Source: Limnohabitans sp. 15K
GTDB taxonomy: Bacteria > Pseudomonadota > Gammaproteobacteria > Burkholderiales > Burkholderiaceae_C
Direction: 5' to 3'
Assembly: GCF_002778285.1 (NCBI RefSeq)
Contig: NZ_NESM01000004.1
Span: 182,827 to 246,826, forward strand
Length of the DNA: 64,000 nt
Each line of letters starts with the position of its first letter. The stretch's first letter is position 1. Positions 28,831-39,149 of the stretch are shown piece by piece. The notes beneath the pieces are model-generated. The model ran no database searches. It had not been told where the DNA came from and worked only from the letters and a program-made list of their open reading frames with translations. Made by a program: the position numbers and the translations under genes.

Positions 28831-28884
28831 ATGAATTTTTCTTTGTTTGCACTACTGCTAACGCCCCACGGGCGGGATGTGTAG
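28831..28884 (+). CDS. leuA leader peptide (17 residues)
   Basis: ATG at 28831 opens MNFSLFALLLTPHGRDV, ending in TAG at 28882-28884. Four of the first ten codons are leucine (TTG, CTA, CTG, CTA), and CTA is a rare codon in this GC-rich genome. It is followed 19 bases later by a strong rho-independent hairpin and then leuA. This is the classical layout of a leucine attenuator: slow leucine codons stall the ribosome and prevent the terminator from forming. No ribosome-binding site is visible before the ATG, which fits a leaderless transcript. The peptide itself has probably no other function. Confidence 0.78.
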   Translation: MNFSLFALLLTPHGRDV

Positions 28885-28903
28885 CGCACGCAAACATTTT
28901 CCC

Positions 28904-28946
28904 AAAAGGCCCGAATGCCATCCGCATCGGGCCTTTTGCATTTTTG
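28904..28946 (+). terminator. Attenuator hairpin in the leuA leader
   Basis: AAAAGGCCCGA (28904-28914) pairs with TCGGGCCTTTT (28927-28937); an inner TGC/GCA continues the stem past one bulged A. T-rich sequence (28934-28946) follows. It is a strong terminator between the leader peptide and leuA and has no gene of its own, so it fits an attenuator rather than an end-of-operon terminator. An antiterminator pairing was not fully worked out. Confidence 0.8.
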
Positions 28947-28979
28947 CTTGGACTTGCGGGTTTTTGACCAGGAGTGAAC

Positions 28980-30518
28980 ATGACTGACAAACTGATTATT
29001 TTCGACACCACCTTGCGCGACGGCGAGCAGTCCCCCGGTGCATCCATGACCCGCGACGAGAAGCTGCGCATTGCCCGCCAGCTGGAGCGTCTGCGCGTGG
29101 ACGTGATCGAAGCCGGTTTTGCTGCCAGCTCCAATGGTGATTTTGAGGCGGTCAAAAGCATCGCCGACGCGATCAAGGACTCCACCATTTGCTCTTTGTC
29201 CCGAGCCAATGACCGCGACATTTCGCGTGCTGCCGAGGCCCTCAAAGGCGCCAACAGCGGTCGCATTCATACTTTCATTGCAACCTCCCCATTGCACATG
29301 GAGAAGAAGTTGCGCATGTCGCCCGACCAAGTGTTTGAGCAAGCCAAGCAATCGGTTCGCTTTGCACGCAATTTGGTGGGCGATGTTGAGTTCAGCCCGG
29401 AAGATGGTTACCGCAGCGAGATGGATTTCTTGTGCCGAGTCATCGAAGCCGTGATTGCCGAAGGGGCTACCACGATCAACGTGCCCGACACGGTGGGATA
29501 TGCCGTGCCTGAGCTGTACGGCGAGTTCATCCGCACCCTGCGCGAGCGCATTCCCAACTCTGACAAAGCCATTTGGTCCGTGCACTGCCACAACGACTTG
29601 GGCATGGCGGTGGCCAACTCTTTGGCTGGCGTCAAGATTGGCGGCGCACGTCAGGTTGAGTGCACCATCAACGGTTTGGGCGAGCGTGCGGGCAATTGCT
29701 CACTCGAAGAAGTGGTCATGGCGGTCAAAACGCGTCGCGATTATTTCGGCCTCGACATCGGCATTGACACCAGCCACATCGTGGCGGCCAGCCGAATGGT
29801 CAGCCAGACGACGGGTTTTGTGGTTCAGCCCAACAAAGCCGTGGTCGGGGCCAACGCTTTTGCCCACGCCTCGGGCATTCACCAGGACGGCGTGCTCAAG
29901 GCGCGCGACACCTATGAAATCATGCGCGCTGAGGATGTGGGCTGGACCACCAACAAGATCGTCTTGGGCAAGCTCAGTGGCCGCAACGCCTTCAAGCAGC
30001 GCCTGCAGGACCTGGGTGTAACGCTCGACAGCGAGACAGAAATCAACAACGCCTTTGCCAAGTTCAAGGAGTTGGCCGACCGCAAGAGCGAGATTTTTGA
30101 CGAAGACATCCTGGCTTTGGTGGGCGACGAGAGCGTGACTGCCGACAAAGAGCAGTATGGTTTTGTCTCCATGTCGCAGCACAGCGAAACCGGCGAGCGG
30201 CCCCATGCATCGGTGGTTTTCACGGTTGAGGGCAAAGAGGTGCGGGCCGAATCGGACGGAAACGGCCCTGTGGATGCCTCGCTCAAAGCCATCGAGTCGC
30301 ACATCAAAAGCGGTGCTGAAATGGTGCTGTACTCGGTCAATGCCATCAGCGGGTCGACCGAGAGCCAAGGTGAAGTGACGGTCCGTTTGCAAAACAGCGG
30401 TCGTGTGGTCAACGGTGTGGGATCAGACCCTGACATCGTTGTGGCATCGGCCAAGGCCTATCTGAGCGCCCTCAATAAATTGCAGAGCAAAGCCGATCGG
30501 GTGGCTGCGCAGGGTTGA
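28980..30518 (+). CDS. leuA: 2-isopropylmalate synthase
   Basis: A 512-residue enzyme of the alpha-isopropylmalate synthase family, long form. The TIM barrel begins with [18 protein letters not shown], has metal-binding histidines in [17 protein letters not shown], and the C-terminal regulatory domain (leucine feedback binding) starts near residue 390. It condenses acetyl-CoA with 2-ketoisovalerate, the first committed step to leucine. AGGAG (28970-28974) lies five bases before the ATG at 28980; an in-frame GTG six bases earlier is disfavoured. It is expressed behind a leader peptide and attenuator. leuBCD are not adjacent. Confidence 0.97.
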   Translation: MTDKLIIFDTTLRDGEQSPGASMTRDEKLRIARQLERLRVDVIEAGFAASSNGDFEAVKSIADAIKDSTICSLSRANDRDISRAAEALKGANSGRIHTFIATSPLHMEKKLRMSPDQVFEQAKQSVRFARNLVGDVEFSPEDGYRSEMDFLCRVIEAVIAEGATTINVPDTVGYAVPELYGEFIRTLRERIPNSDKAIWSVHCHNDLGMAVANSLAGVKIGGARQVECTINGLGERAGNCSLEEVVMAVKTRRDYFGLDIGIDTSHIVAASRMVSQTTGFVVQPNKAVVGANAFAHASGIHQDGVLKARDTYEIMRAEDVGWTTNKIVLGKLSGRNAFKQRLQDLGVTLDSETEINNAFAKFKELADRKSEIFDEDILALVGDESVTADKEQYGFVSMSQHSETGERPHASVVFTVEGKEVRAESDGNGPVDASLKAIESHIKSGAEMVLYSVNAISGSTESQGEVTVRLQNSGRVVNGVGSDPDIVVASAKAYLSALNKLQSKADRVAAQG

Positions 30519-30552
30519 AAGCAGTACTTTAAACGTACTATCTGGCTTGAAT

Positions 30553-30592
30553 AAAGTCACGCAAGTCTTTGTTCTTGCGTGACTTTTTTTAT
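30553..30592 (+). terminator. Terminator after leuA
   Basis: AAAGTCACGCAAG (30553-30565) pairs with CTTGCGTGACTTT (30574-30586) across an eight-base loop, followed by a T-run to 30590. Strong rho-independent terminator. Confidence 0.92.
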
Positions 30593-30634
30593 TTGAGTAC
30601 ACTTGCAGAAGATTAAGCTTTTGATAGATACAAG

Positions 30635-31729
30635 ATGTTCCCGTTGCGATTTGGTTTTTCTTTTTCTCGGCCAGTCACCGGCTCGGCAGTGAGTGGCTTG
30701 GCCGCTGCATTGTTTGGGTGCGCTTTGCTGTTGACTTTGGTGTCGCCCACAGACGTTTGGGCGCAAAACAAAACGGCGAACGAGAAAAAACGGCCTGTCA
30801 CTGTTGCCCAAAAAGCGGTCAAGAAGAAGGCGACAAGCGTGGCTCCCAAAGCCAGCGCCAAGCGTGTGAATTCTGCGCAGCGTCCAGCAGTGCCCATGCG
30901 AGCTTCTTATGGGCAGCTGGCAGGGCTTCACGGCGCATCGGATCCTTTGGATCTGCATTCGAGCGTGGCTTTGGTCATCGACCAAGACACCCGAGAGGTG
31001 TTGTTTCGTAAAAACGACAAAGCGGTGTTGCCGATTGCATCGTTGACCAAGCTCATGACCGGCTTGATCATTTCAGAAGCCCAATTGCCCATGTCCGAGA
31101 TGATTGCCATCACCCAGGCCGACGTGGACACTGAAAAAGGCAGTTCATCTCGCTTGGCTGTCGGTACAGTGCTCAGCCGTGGCGATTTGTTGCACTTGTC
31201 GTTGATGTCCAGCGAGAACCGCGCTGCCCATGCTTTGGGTCGCAGTTTCCCGGGCGGCATGGACGACTTTGTCAGCCGCATGAATGGGCGCGCACAAGCC
31301 TTGGGCATGTCGGACACCCGTTATGTGGAGCCGACTGGCTTGTCCAGTCGCAACCAGTCCAGCGCCAACGATTTGGCCACCCTGGTGGCTGCGGCTTACA
31401 AAGTGCCTGTCTTGCGCGAATTGTCCACTTCACACGGTCGTGAGATCGAGGTCGGTCGGCGCACGCTTCAGTACAACAACACGAACCGGTTGGTCAAAAG
31501 TGCCAACTGGGACATTGGCATCCAAAAAACAGGCTACATCTCTGAGGCGGGCCAGTGCTTGGTCATGCAAGCCCAAGTGTCAGGGCGCAAGCTGATCATG
31601 GTTTTTCTGGATTCCGCAGGCAAACTCACCCGCATCGCAGACGCTGAGCGCGTGCGCCGCTGGGTTGAAAAATCCTCCAACACATCCGGTACCCGACACT
31701 CTGCTTTGGCTGACCAGCAGCCCGGTTGA
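30635..31729 (+). CDS. pbpG: D-alanyl-D-alanine endopeptidase (PBP7-like, peptidase S11)
   Basis: A 364-residue low-molecular-weight penicillin-binding protein. It begins with a long signal peptide or membrane anchor, then a Lys-rich linker, then the catalytic domain with all three motifs: S136-x-x-K139 (IASLTK), S193-E-N195 (SSEN) and K298-T-G (KTG). It lacks the extra C-terminal domain of PBP5/6, which points to the endopeptidase PBP7. It cleaves D-Ala-meso-DAP cross-links in peptidoglycan in the periplasm. It stands between two strong terminators as a single gene. Confidence 0.9.
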   Translation: MFPLRFGFSFSRPVTGSAVSGLAAALFGCALLLTLVSPTDVWAQNKTANEKKRPVTVAQKAVKKKATSVAPKASAKRVNSAQRPAVPMRASYGQLAGLHGASDPLDLHSSVALVIDQDTREVLFRKNDKAVLPIASLTKLMTGLIISEAQLPMSEMIAITQADVDTEKGSSSRLAVGTVLSRGDLLHLSLMSSENRAAHALGRSFPGGMDDFVSRMNGRAQALGMSDTRYVEPTGLSSRNQSSANDLATLVAAAYKVPVLRELSTSHGREIEVGRRTLQYNNTNRLVKSANWDIGIQKTGYISEAGQCLVMQAQVSGRKLIMVFLDSAGKLTRIADAERVRRWVEKSSNTSGTRHSALADQQPG

Positions 31730-31744
31730 GATTTCACAAACTCA

Positions 31745-31775
31745 CAAAAAAACCCCGCAATGCGGGGTTTTTTCT
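31745..31775. terminator. Bidirectional terminator, pbpG / iclR-type gene
   Basis: AAAAAACCCCGCA (31747-31759) pairs with TGCGGGGTTTTTT (31761-31773). Runs of A before and T after the stem let it serve both the pbpG gene and the convergent regulator, which ends at 31796. Confidence 0.9.
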
Positions 31776-31795
31776 TGTGTGAACGCCAACGGTTG

Positions 31796-32575
31796 TCATG
31801 GGCGGCCGTCGTAGCCCAAGGTGCTGGAGATGGCGTGGGCAGTGGCCTGCAGTTTGGGCAGCCAGCCTTCGTCCAAACGGTCAGCGGGAGCGGAGATCGA
31901 CAGGCCCGCCAGCAACTTGCCTTGGTCGTCGTAAATACCCGCAGCGATGCAGCGCACGCCCAGCTCCAACTCTTCGTTGTCGCGAGCGATGCCGTATTGT
32001 TTGACCCGAGACAGCTCACGCTCGAGCACCTGCAACTGGGTGATGCTGTTGCGCGTTTGTCCTAATAAGCCTGTTCGCGTGGCGTAAGAGCGCACACGCA
32101 ATGGGTCGTCGGCAGCCAAGAAGAGCTTGCCCACAGAAGTCAAATGCAAGGGGGCACGTCCACCGATGGCGCGAACCACTTGCATGCCCGAGCGTTCGCT
32201 GTAGGCACGCTCGATGTAAACGATTTCATCGCCTTGTCGCATGCTCAGGTTCACCGGTTGCTGAATCAGTTTGTGCAAATCACGCATCGGTGACAAAGCG
32301 GCGTCGCGCACATTCAAGCGGCCTTTGACCAAGTTACCCAACTCCAAGAGCCGCATGCCCAAACGGTAATTGCCCGCCTCAGGTCGGTCGACGAAGCGAC
32401 CTGTGGCCAGGTCGTTCAAAATGCGGTGCGCAGTGGACGGGTGCAGCCCCGTTTTTTCACTGATTTCTTTCAGCGAAATGGCTTCCGAGCGCGAGGCCAG
32501 CACATCGATCAGCGAAAACATGCGCTCGATCACCTGGATGGTAGGTGTTGGCGTGAAGGCAGGGTCTTTTTTCAT
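31796..32575 (-). CDS. IclR family transcriptional regulator
   Basis: A 259-residue regulator. The N-terminal winged helix-turn-helix (ISLKEISEKTGLHPSTAHRILNDLATGRFV) and the C-terminal GAF-like ligand domain (signature RCIAAGIYDDQGKLLAGLSISAPADRL) are clear. The start MKKDPAFTPTPTIQVIERMF at 32575 matches family N-termini better than an ATG 15 codons upstream. Regulators of this type often respond to aromatic acids or carbon sources; the target cannot be told. It lies four bases from convergent... in fact co-directional with bpt-aat upstream (48 bp gap) and could share their transcript. Confidence 0.9.
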   Translation of the reverse strand: MKKDPAFTPTPTIQVIERMFSLIDVLASRSEAISLKEISEKTGLHPSTAHRILNDLATGRFVDRPEAGNYRLGMRLLELGNLVKGRLNVRDAALSPMRDLHKLIQQPVNLSMRQGDEIVYIERAYSERSGMQVVRAIGGRAPLHLTSVGKLFLAADDPLRVRSYATRTGLLGQTRNSITQLQVLERELSRVKQYGIARDNEELELGVRCIAAGIYDDQGKLLAGLSISAPADRLDEGWLPKLQATAHAISSTLGYDGRP

Positions 32576-32623
32576 GGTGTCGTGGGTCAGCCTCAAAATT
32601 TTACACTGTGAAAATTTCAAATG

Positions 32624-33361
32624 CTAGGGCAACGGTTGCCATTCGCCTTGGACCCTGACCTCGCAAGGTGCAAAGCGTGATTTGTAATTCATTTTGGGGC
32701 TTTGCTCTATCCAGTAGCCCAAAAAGACATAAGGCAATTTCAACTGGCGGGCCTGCTCAATCTGCCAGAGCACGCCAAAGGTGCCGTAACTTCCCGTGTC
32801 CTCTGGTTCGTAGAAGGTGTACACGGCTGAGAGGCCTTGGTTCAAAACATCCACAATGCTGACCATTTTCAGAGCGCCCAACTCGCCATCGGGCGCTGCG
32901 GCTCGGAATTCCACGATTCTGGAGTTGACGCGACTTTGCAGCAAAAACTGTTGGTATTGGTCAACGCTGTCATGGTCCATGCCGCCACCAGCGTGGCGGT
33001 GGGTTTGGTAGCGCAGGTAGAGCGCGTAATGCTCGGGGTCAAAGTGCAAATCGAGAATACGCACTTGCAAACGCTGATGGTCCCGCCACGCACGGCGCTG
33101 GCTGCGGTCTGGTTTGAACGCCTCCACCTTGACGCGCAAAGGCAGGCAAGCCTGGCATCCATCGCAGTAGGGGCGGTAGGTGAACATGCCGCTGCGGCGA
33201 AAGCCTTGATCGACTAAGTCCGAATAGACCTCGTTGTGGATCAGGTGGCTGGGCGTGGCGACCTGCGATCGGGCCGATCGATTGGGCAAGTAACTGCAAT
33301 CGTAGGCCGCAGTCGCGTAGAACTGCACAGATTGCAGGGGAATTTCGTTCAGGTGGGTCAC
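32624..33361 (-). CDS. bpt: Aspartate/glutamate leucyltransferase (Bpt, ATE family)
   Basis: A 245-residue protein of the bacterial arginyl-tRNA-protein transferase family. The conserved [15 protein letters not shown] and the cysteine-rich [18 protein letters not shown] (two CxxC-like motifs) are seen, followed by [20 protein letters not shown]. Bpt attaches leucine from Leu-tRNA to N-terminal Asp or Glu, making the protein a substrate of ClpS/ClpAP. It overlaps aat by four bases, so both transferases of the N-degron pathway are made together. Arginine transfer is the eukaryotic activity; leucine is inferred from bacterial homologues. Confidence 0.94.
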   Translation of the reverse strand: MTHLNEIPLQSVQFYATAAYDCSYLPNRSARSQVATPSHLIHNEVYSDLVDQGFRRSGMFTYRPYCDGCQACLPLRVKVEAFKPDRSQRRAWRDHQRLQVRILDLHFDPEHYALYLRYQTHRHAGGGMDHDSVDQYQQFLLQSRVNSRIVEFRAAAPDGELGALKMVSIVDVLNQGLSAVYTFYEPEDTGSYGTFGVLWQIEQARQLKLPYVFLGYWIEQSPKMNYKSRFAPCEVRVQGEWQPLP

Positions 33362-34140
33362 AGGGTGTTGTCCAAAGTCACCAACAAATCCCAGTATAAA
33401 GATTGGCTGCCCCAGTCCACCGGGGGCATGTGCCGCGCTTGTTGGACCTGAGCCAAAAAATCGGCGCGTGGCATCTCGGCAGCCCCGAGCGAAGCCAGGT
33501 GCCGGGTGTTTTGCTGGCAGTCAATGGCCTCAATTCCGTGCTCAAGGCACACACTGACGAGCATGGCCAAAGCCATTTTGGAGCCGTCGGTGACGGTGGT
33601 GAACATGGATTCGCCAAACACGGCGTGACCCATGGCCACAAAATACAGTCCAGCCACCAGCGAGCCGTTCAGCCAAAGTTCGGCGCTGTGGGCCAAGCCC
33701 ATGCTGTGAAGTTCTTGGTAAGCCTTGACCATGTCGGGCACGATCCAAGTGCCGCTTTGCCCGGTTCTGGGGGCTTGGCTGCAACGTTCGATGACTTGGT
33801 GAAAGTCCTTGTCAAAACACAATGAAAAGCCTGGATCAAGTTGCCCTCGCTTGAGCGCCTGACGCAGGGAACGGTGCAACCGAAAGTTCTGAGGCCGCAA
33901 CACCATGCGGGGGTCTGGGCTCCACCAGAGCACGGGTTGACCGCTGCTGTACCAAGGGAAAATCCCCTGGCTGTAAGACGCTACAAGCCGCATCGCAGAC
34001 AGGTCTGGACTGGCCGCCAGCAAGCCAGGCGCAGAGGAGTGGGGGCCCCAGGCTTGTTCAGGCGAGGGCAATGCCTGACCAGGTTCAATCCATGTCAGTG
34101 GGGGCTCGTAAGCGTTGCGTGGCATGCCAGCATTACACAT
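33358..34140 (-). CDS. aat: Leucyl/phenylalanyl-tRNA-protein transferase
   Basis: A 260-residue protein with the family hallmark segments [27 protein letters not shown] and [16 protein letters not shown]. It transfers Leu or Phe to proteins with N-terminal Lys or Arg, producing degradation signals for ClpAP. The N-terminus has about 40 residues before the core; ATG at 34140 is listed, with an internal ATG at 34125 possible, and neither has a good ribosome-binding site. It overlaps bpt by four bases and is divergent from pgeF. Confidence 0.94.
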   Translation of the reverse strand: MCNAGMPRNAYEPPLTWIEPGQALPSPEQAWGPHSSAPGLLAASPDLSAMRLVASYSQGIFPWYSSGQPVLWWSPDPRMVLRPQNFRLHRSLRQALKRGQLDPGFSLCFDKDFHQVIERCSQAPRTGQSGTWIVPDMVKAYQELHSMGLAHSAELWLNGSLVAGLYFVAMGHAVFGESMFTTVTDGSKMALAMLVSVCLEHGIEAIDCQQNTRHLASLGAAEMPRADFLAQVQQARHMPPVDWGSQSLYWDLLVTLDNTL

Positions 34141-34259
34141 GAAAAGCGAGCCCGAACGCTGGATGGCAATCTGCCGTGCGCTGCTTTTTTGGGTTTATCC
34201 TCGCCATGCAAAGATGCCTTTTTAATTGAGAGGCGTGGCTCCCAGGGAATGACCGATCG

Positions 34260-35048
34260 ATGACCTCTCCAGCTGATTTTTGGTTGCGCGCCATCTGGCC
34301 TGCACCCCCGCACGTCCGTACCTTGATGACCGATCGACACGGTGGTGTTTCGACACCGCCTTGGGACAGCATGAATTTGGGCGACCATGTGGGTGATGAG
34401 CGCGCCCATACCCAGATCAACCGCCAGCGTTTGCAGTCCGCAGTTGGCGCGTCAGTGGTTTTTTTGAACCAGGTGCATGGCCACCAAGTGGTTCACTTGA
34501 ATGCAGGCAGCGCGCAAGGGACCGAGGCCGACGCTTGTGTTGCGACAGATCCAAGTGTGGCTTGCACCATCATGGTGGCCGACTGCTTGCCTGTTTTGAT
34601 GTGTGACACCCAAGGGCAATGGGTGGCTGCTGCGCACGCAGGTTGGCGTGGTTTGGCCGGAGAGGGCGGTTTAGGGGTTTTGGAGTCCTTGCGCGGCAGT
34701 TCACCGGTGGGTCAGACCCGGGCAGAAGACATCTTGGTGTGGCTTGGGCCATGCATTGGACCTCAAGCCTTCGAAGTGGGCGCTGAGGTGGTGGCGGCCT
34801 TTTGTGACAAGGGCAGCAGCGCAGAACACCTTTTTAAGCCCTTGAGGCCTGGGAAATGGCTGGCCGATTTGGCGGGGCTGGCCCGACTGCGCTTGCGGCA
34901 ACTCGGCATTGAACGCGTTTATGGCAACAACAGCCAATCCGACTGGTGTACGGTTACGAACTCAGTCCGGTTCTTTTCTCACCGGCGGGACAGTCCCACT
35001 TTGGGGCAGTCCGGTCGCATGGCTGCTTGTATCTGGCTCGAGCCCTGA
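34260..35048 (+). CDS. pgeF: Peptidoglycan editing factor / purine nucleoside phosphorylase (PgeF, YfiH, LACC1 family)
   Basis: A 262-residue protein of the multicopper polyphenol oxidase (laccase-domain) family. Active-site zinc ligands are in NQVHGHQVVHL, ADCLPVLMCD and AAHAGWRGLAGEGG, with CIGPQAFEVG later. Homologues act as adenosine/inosine phosphorylase-deaminases, and the E. coli protein also prevents L-Ser from entering peptidoglycan. The 3' end overlaps a minus-strand membrane-protein gene by 87 bases. It is not part of a pha or pbp operon. Confidence 0.9.
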   Translation: MTSPADFWLRAIWPAPPHVRTLMTDRHGGVSTPPWDSMNLGDHVGDERAHTQINRQRLQSAVGASVVFLNQVHGHQVVHLNAGSAQGTEADACVATDPSVACTIMVADCLPVLMCDTQGQWVAAAHAGWRGLAGEGGLGVLESLRGSSPVGQTRAEDILVWLGPCIGPQAFEVGAEVVAAFCDKGSSAEHLFKPLRPGKWLADLAGLARLRLRQLGIERVYGNNSQSDWCTVTNSVRFFSHRRDSPTLGQSGRMAACIWLEP

Positions 35049-35252
35049 GGCTTCGGTTTCCAAGTCTGTTTTGCGCAAACGGTCTTTGCGTCGCAACGGG
35101 GTTCCCATGATGTAAACCACCAAGCTCATGGGCAGTACACCGTACAAAAGAAAGGTGATGATGGCACCCAATACAGTCCCTTGAGTGCTAAAGGCTTCAG
35201 CCAGGGCCATCAATAAGGTGACATAGAGCCACGCAATAACGATCAAATACAT
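34962..35252 (-). CDS. Small two-helix membrane protein, unknown function
   Basis: A 96-residue protein with two hydrophobic helices (YLIVIAWLYVTLLMALAEAF, residues 2-21, and TVLGAIITFLLYGVLPMSLV, residues 26-45), then the conserved-looking basic sequence MGTPLRRKDRLRK and a disordered polar C-terminus. The first half lies in DNA unlinked to pgeF (35049-35252), and the second half (last 29 codons) is antisense to the pgeF 3' end. I recognise no named family. The clean hydrophobic N-terminus indicates a real gene rather than a shadow frame. Confidence 0.65.
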   Translation of the reverse strand: MYLIVIAWLYVTLLMALAEAFSTQGTVLGAIITFLLYGVLPMSLVVYIMGTPLRRKDRLRKTDLETEASGLEPDTSSHATGLPQSGTVPPVRKEPD

Positions 35253-35341
35253 TTTTTTGAGCTTTGTAATTTATGCGACATCAAATTGAAAGATACTGAA
35301 AGCACGCGATATCAAAAAAACAACTTTCAGGAGACGGGTTC

Positions 35342-37060
35342 ATGAGTGCATCCACACCAGATTTTTGGACGCAATGGGGTGAAGGTTTTCAAGAAAACTT
35401 GGCCAAAAGCTGGGGGCAGGCCATGCAACATTTTCAAACCATGGACCTGACTGGCGGCCAGCAAGGCGCAGCGAACACCCCATCAGCACTGCAATTCTCA
35501 CAGGAAAAGCTCAAGACCCTACAAGCGCAGTATGTCAAAGAAGCCGCTGAGTTGTGGAACCAGGGCTTGCCAAATACTGTTCCCATGAAAGACCGTCGTT
35601 TTTCGGGTGAGGCTTGGGCTGCCAATCCGATGGCTGCATTCAATGCCGCCACGTACCTTCTCAACGCCCGCACGCTGATGGGTTTGGCCGATGCAGTGGA
35701 TGCCGACGAAAAAACACGCACCCGTATCCGCTTCGCCATTGAGCAATGGGTGGCGGCTTCTTCGCCCAGCAACTTTTTGGCCTTCAATGCCGAAGCGCAA
35801 AAGAAAGCCATTGACACCCAGGGCGTGAGCATTTCAAAGGGGATCCAGAACCTGCTCCACGACATGCAGCAGGGCCATGTGTCGATGACCGACGAGAGCC
35901 TTTTTGAAGTGGGCAAGAACGTGGCCACCACCGAAGGTGCGGTGGTGTTTGAAAACGAATTTTTCCAACTCATCGAATACAAGCCTTTGACCGCCAAGGT
36001 TTATGAAAAGCCGTTTTTGTTGGTGCCGCCTTGCATCAACAAGTTTTACATCCTGGACTTGCAGCCCGAAAACTCGCTGATCCGCTACGCCGTGAGCCAA
36101 GGCCACCGAACCTTTGTGGTGAGTTGGCGCAACCCCGACGAGTCCATGGCGCAAAAAAGCTGGGACGACTACATCGAGCACGCCGCCATCGAGGCCATCC
36201 ACACCGTGCAAGCGATCACGGGCGCCCCCAAGATCAACGCTTTGGGCTTTTGCGTGGGCGGCACCATCCTGTCGACAGCACTGGCCGTTTTGGCCGCTCG
36301 GGGTGAAAAACCGGTGGCCAGTGCGACTTTCCTCACCACACTGATCAACTTCACCGACACCGGCATTTTGGATGTGTTCATTGACGAGAACTTCGTCAAG
36401 TTCCGTGAGCAGCAAATGGGGCAAGGCGGCTTGCTCAAAGGCCAGGACTTAGCCTCTACTTTCAGCTTTTTGCGCCCCAACGACTTGGTCTGGAACTACG
36501 TGGTGGGCAATTACCTCAAAGGCGAGACTCCACCGCCATTTGACCTTCTCTACTGGAACAGCGATTCCACCAATTTGCCCGGCCCTTTTTATGCTTGGTA
36601 TCTGCGCAACACGTACCTCGAAAACAACTTGGTCAAACCCGGCAAAGTCACCGTGTGTGGCGAGGCCATTGATCTGGGGCAAGTCGATTTGCCGGTGTAC
36701 ATCTACGGCTCGCGTGAAGACCACATCGTGCCCATTGGCGGGTCTTACGCCAGCACGCAAGTTTTACCGGGCAAAAAGCGTTTTGTGATGGGAGCCTCGG
36801 GTCACATCGCAGGTGTGATCAACCCACCTGCTGCCAAAAAACGCAGCCACTGGTTGAGCGAGAGCGGCAAATTCCCGGCCGATGTGAACGCGTGGGTTGC
36901 CAGCGCCAAAGAAGTGCCGGGCAGCTGGTGGACCGACTGGTCGGATTGGCTCAAGACCCATGCGGGCAAGCAAATTGCCGCCCCCAAAACCTATGGCAAA
37001 GCGACCAAATACAAAGCCATCGAAGCGGCTCCTGGCCGTTACGTCAAAGCCAAAGCCTGA
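35342..37060 (+). CDS. phaC: Class I poly(3-hydroxyalkanoate) synthase
   Basis: A 572-residue class I PHA synthase. The catalytic cysteine is C304 in the lipase-like box GFCVGG, with the downstream aspartate in YGSREDHIVPIGG and histidine in MGASGHIAGVINPP. It polymerises (R)-3-hydroxyacyl-CoA on the surface of nascent granules. CAGGAG (35329-35334) precedes the ATG. It heads a phaC-phaA-phaB operon (gaps of 25 and 44 bp), so monomer supply and polymerisation are coexpressed. The N-terminal 100 residues are variable in the family and hold WTQWGEGFQENLAKSWGQ. Confidence 0.97.
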   Translation: MSASTPDFWTQWGEGFQENLAKSWGQAMQHFQTMDLTGGQQGAANTPSALQFSQEKLKTLQAQYVKEAAELWNQGLPNTVPMKDRRFSGEAWAANPMAAFNAATYLLNARTLMGLADAVDADEKTRTRIRFAIEQWVAASSPSNFLAFNAEAQKKAIDTQGVSISKGIQNLLHDMQQGHVSMTDESLFEVGKNVATTEGAVVFENEFFQLIEYKPLTAKVYEKPFLLVPPCINKFYILDLQPENSLIRYAVSQGHRTFVVSWRNPDESMAQKSWDDYIEHAAIEAIHTVQAITGAPKINALGFCVGGTILSTALAVLAARGEKPVASATFLTTLINFTDTGILDVFIDENFVKFREQQMGQGGLLKGQDLASTFSFLRPNDLVWNYVVGNYLKGETPPPFDLLYWNSDSTNLPGPFYAWYLRNTYLENNLVKPGKVTVCGEAIDLGQVDLPVYIYGSREDHIVPIGGSYASTQVLPGKKRFVMGASGHIAGVINPPAAKKRSHWLSESGKFPADVNAWVASAKEVPGSWWTDWSDWLKTHAGKQIAAPKTYGKATKYKAIEAAPGRYVKAKA

Positions 37061-37085
37061 TTGATTTTTTTACTGGAGAGAAAAA

Positions 37086-38267
<1,182 letters not shown>

Positions 38268-38311
38268 TTTCTTTTCGTTTTTCAACAACTTTCATAACAG
38301 GAGACAACTTC

Positions 38312-39049
38312 ATGAGTCAAAAAATAGCGTACGTCACAGGTGGCATGGGTGGCATCGGTACCTCGATCTGCCAGCGTCTGCACCAAGATGGTTTCAAGGT
38401 CATCGCCGGTTGCGGCCCAACCCGCGACTTCACCAAATGGCTGGACGAGCAAAAAGCCCTGGGCTACACGTTCTACGCCTCGGTGGGCAACGTGGGTGAT
38501 TGGGATTCCACCGTCTCCGCTTTCACCAAAGCGAAAGAAGAGCATGGCGTCATTGACGTGCTGGTGAACAACGCCGGTATCACCCGTGACCGCGTGTTTT
38601 TAAAAATGACACGCGAAGACTGGGATGCCGTGATCGACACCAACTTGAACTCCATGTTCAACGTGACCAAACAGGTTGTGCCCGACATGGTGGAAAAAGG
38701 CTGGGGCCGCATCATTCAGATCTCCTCGGTGAACGGCAACAAAGGCCAAGCGGGTCAAACCAATTACTCGGCCGCCAAGGCCGGCATGCACGGTTTCTCG
38801 ATGGCCTTGGCCCAAGAGATGGCCACCAAAGGCGTGACGGTGAACACCGTGAGCCCTGGTTACATCGGCACCGACATGGTCAATGCCATTCGCCCGGATG
38901 TGCTCGAGAAAATTGTGGCCACTGTGCCCGTAAAGCGTTTGGGCAAGCCCAGCGAGATCGCCTCCATCGTGGCCTGGTTGGCCAGCGAAGAGGGCGGTTA
39001 CGCCACGGGTGCAGACTTCTCGGTCAACGGCGGTTTGCACATGGGTTGA
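38312..39049 (+). CDS. phaB: Acetoacetyl-CoA reductase
   Basis: A 245-residue short-chain dehydrogenase. The cofactor motif is TGGMGGIGTSICQRL (about residues 9-23), the NAG motif is in VLVNNAGITRDRVF, and the catalytic YSAAKAG follows ISSVNGNKGQAGQTN. The family uses NADPH to make (R)-3-hydroxybutyryl-CoA. The ATG at 38312 is preceded by CAGGAG (38298-38303). The frame is open some 100 codons upstream within phaA in a non-coding phase. It ends the pha operon at a hairpin terminator. Confidence 0.96.
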   Translation: MSQKIAYVTGGMGGIGTSICQRLHQDGFKVIAGCGPTRDFTKWLDEQKALGYTFYASVGNVGDWDSTVSAFTKAKEEHGVIDVLVNNAGITRDRVFLKMTREDWDAVIDTNLNSMFNVTKQVVPDMVEKGWGRIIQISSVNGNKGQAGQTNYSAAKAGMHGFSMALAQEMATKGVTVNTVSPGYIGTDMVNAIRPDVLEKIVATVPVKRLGKPSEIASIVAWLASEEGGYATGADFSVNGGLHMG

Positions 39050-39072
39050 GTCGTTTTCGGCAAACCTGAACC

Positions 39073-39098
39073 AACCCCGCTTCGGCGGGGTTTGTTTT
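39073..39098 (+). terminator. Terminator after phaB
   Basis: AACCCCGC (39073-39080) pairs with GCGGGGTT (39085-39092) around a TTCG tetraloop, followed by T-rich sequence. The extra-stable UUCG loop is typical of strong terminators. Confidence 0.88.
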
Positions 39099-39149
39099 TG
39101 GGATGCTCAGATAGAAATTCTCAGGTGGTGGGGCTGGGATAATCAAGCC

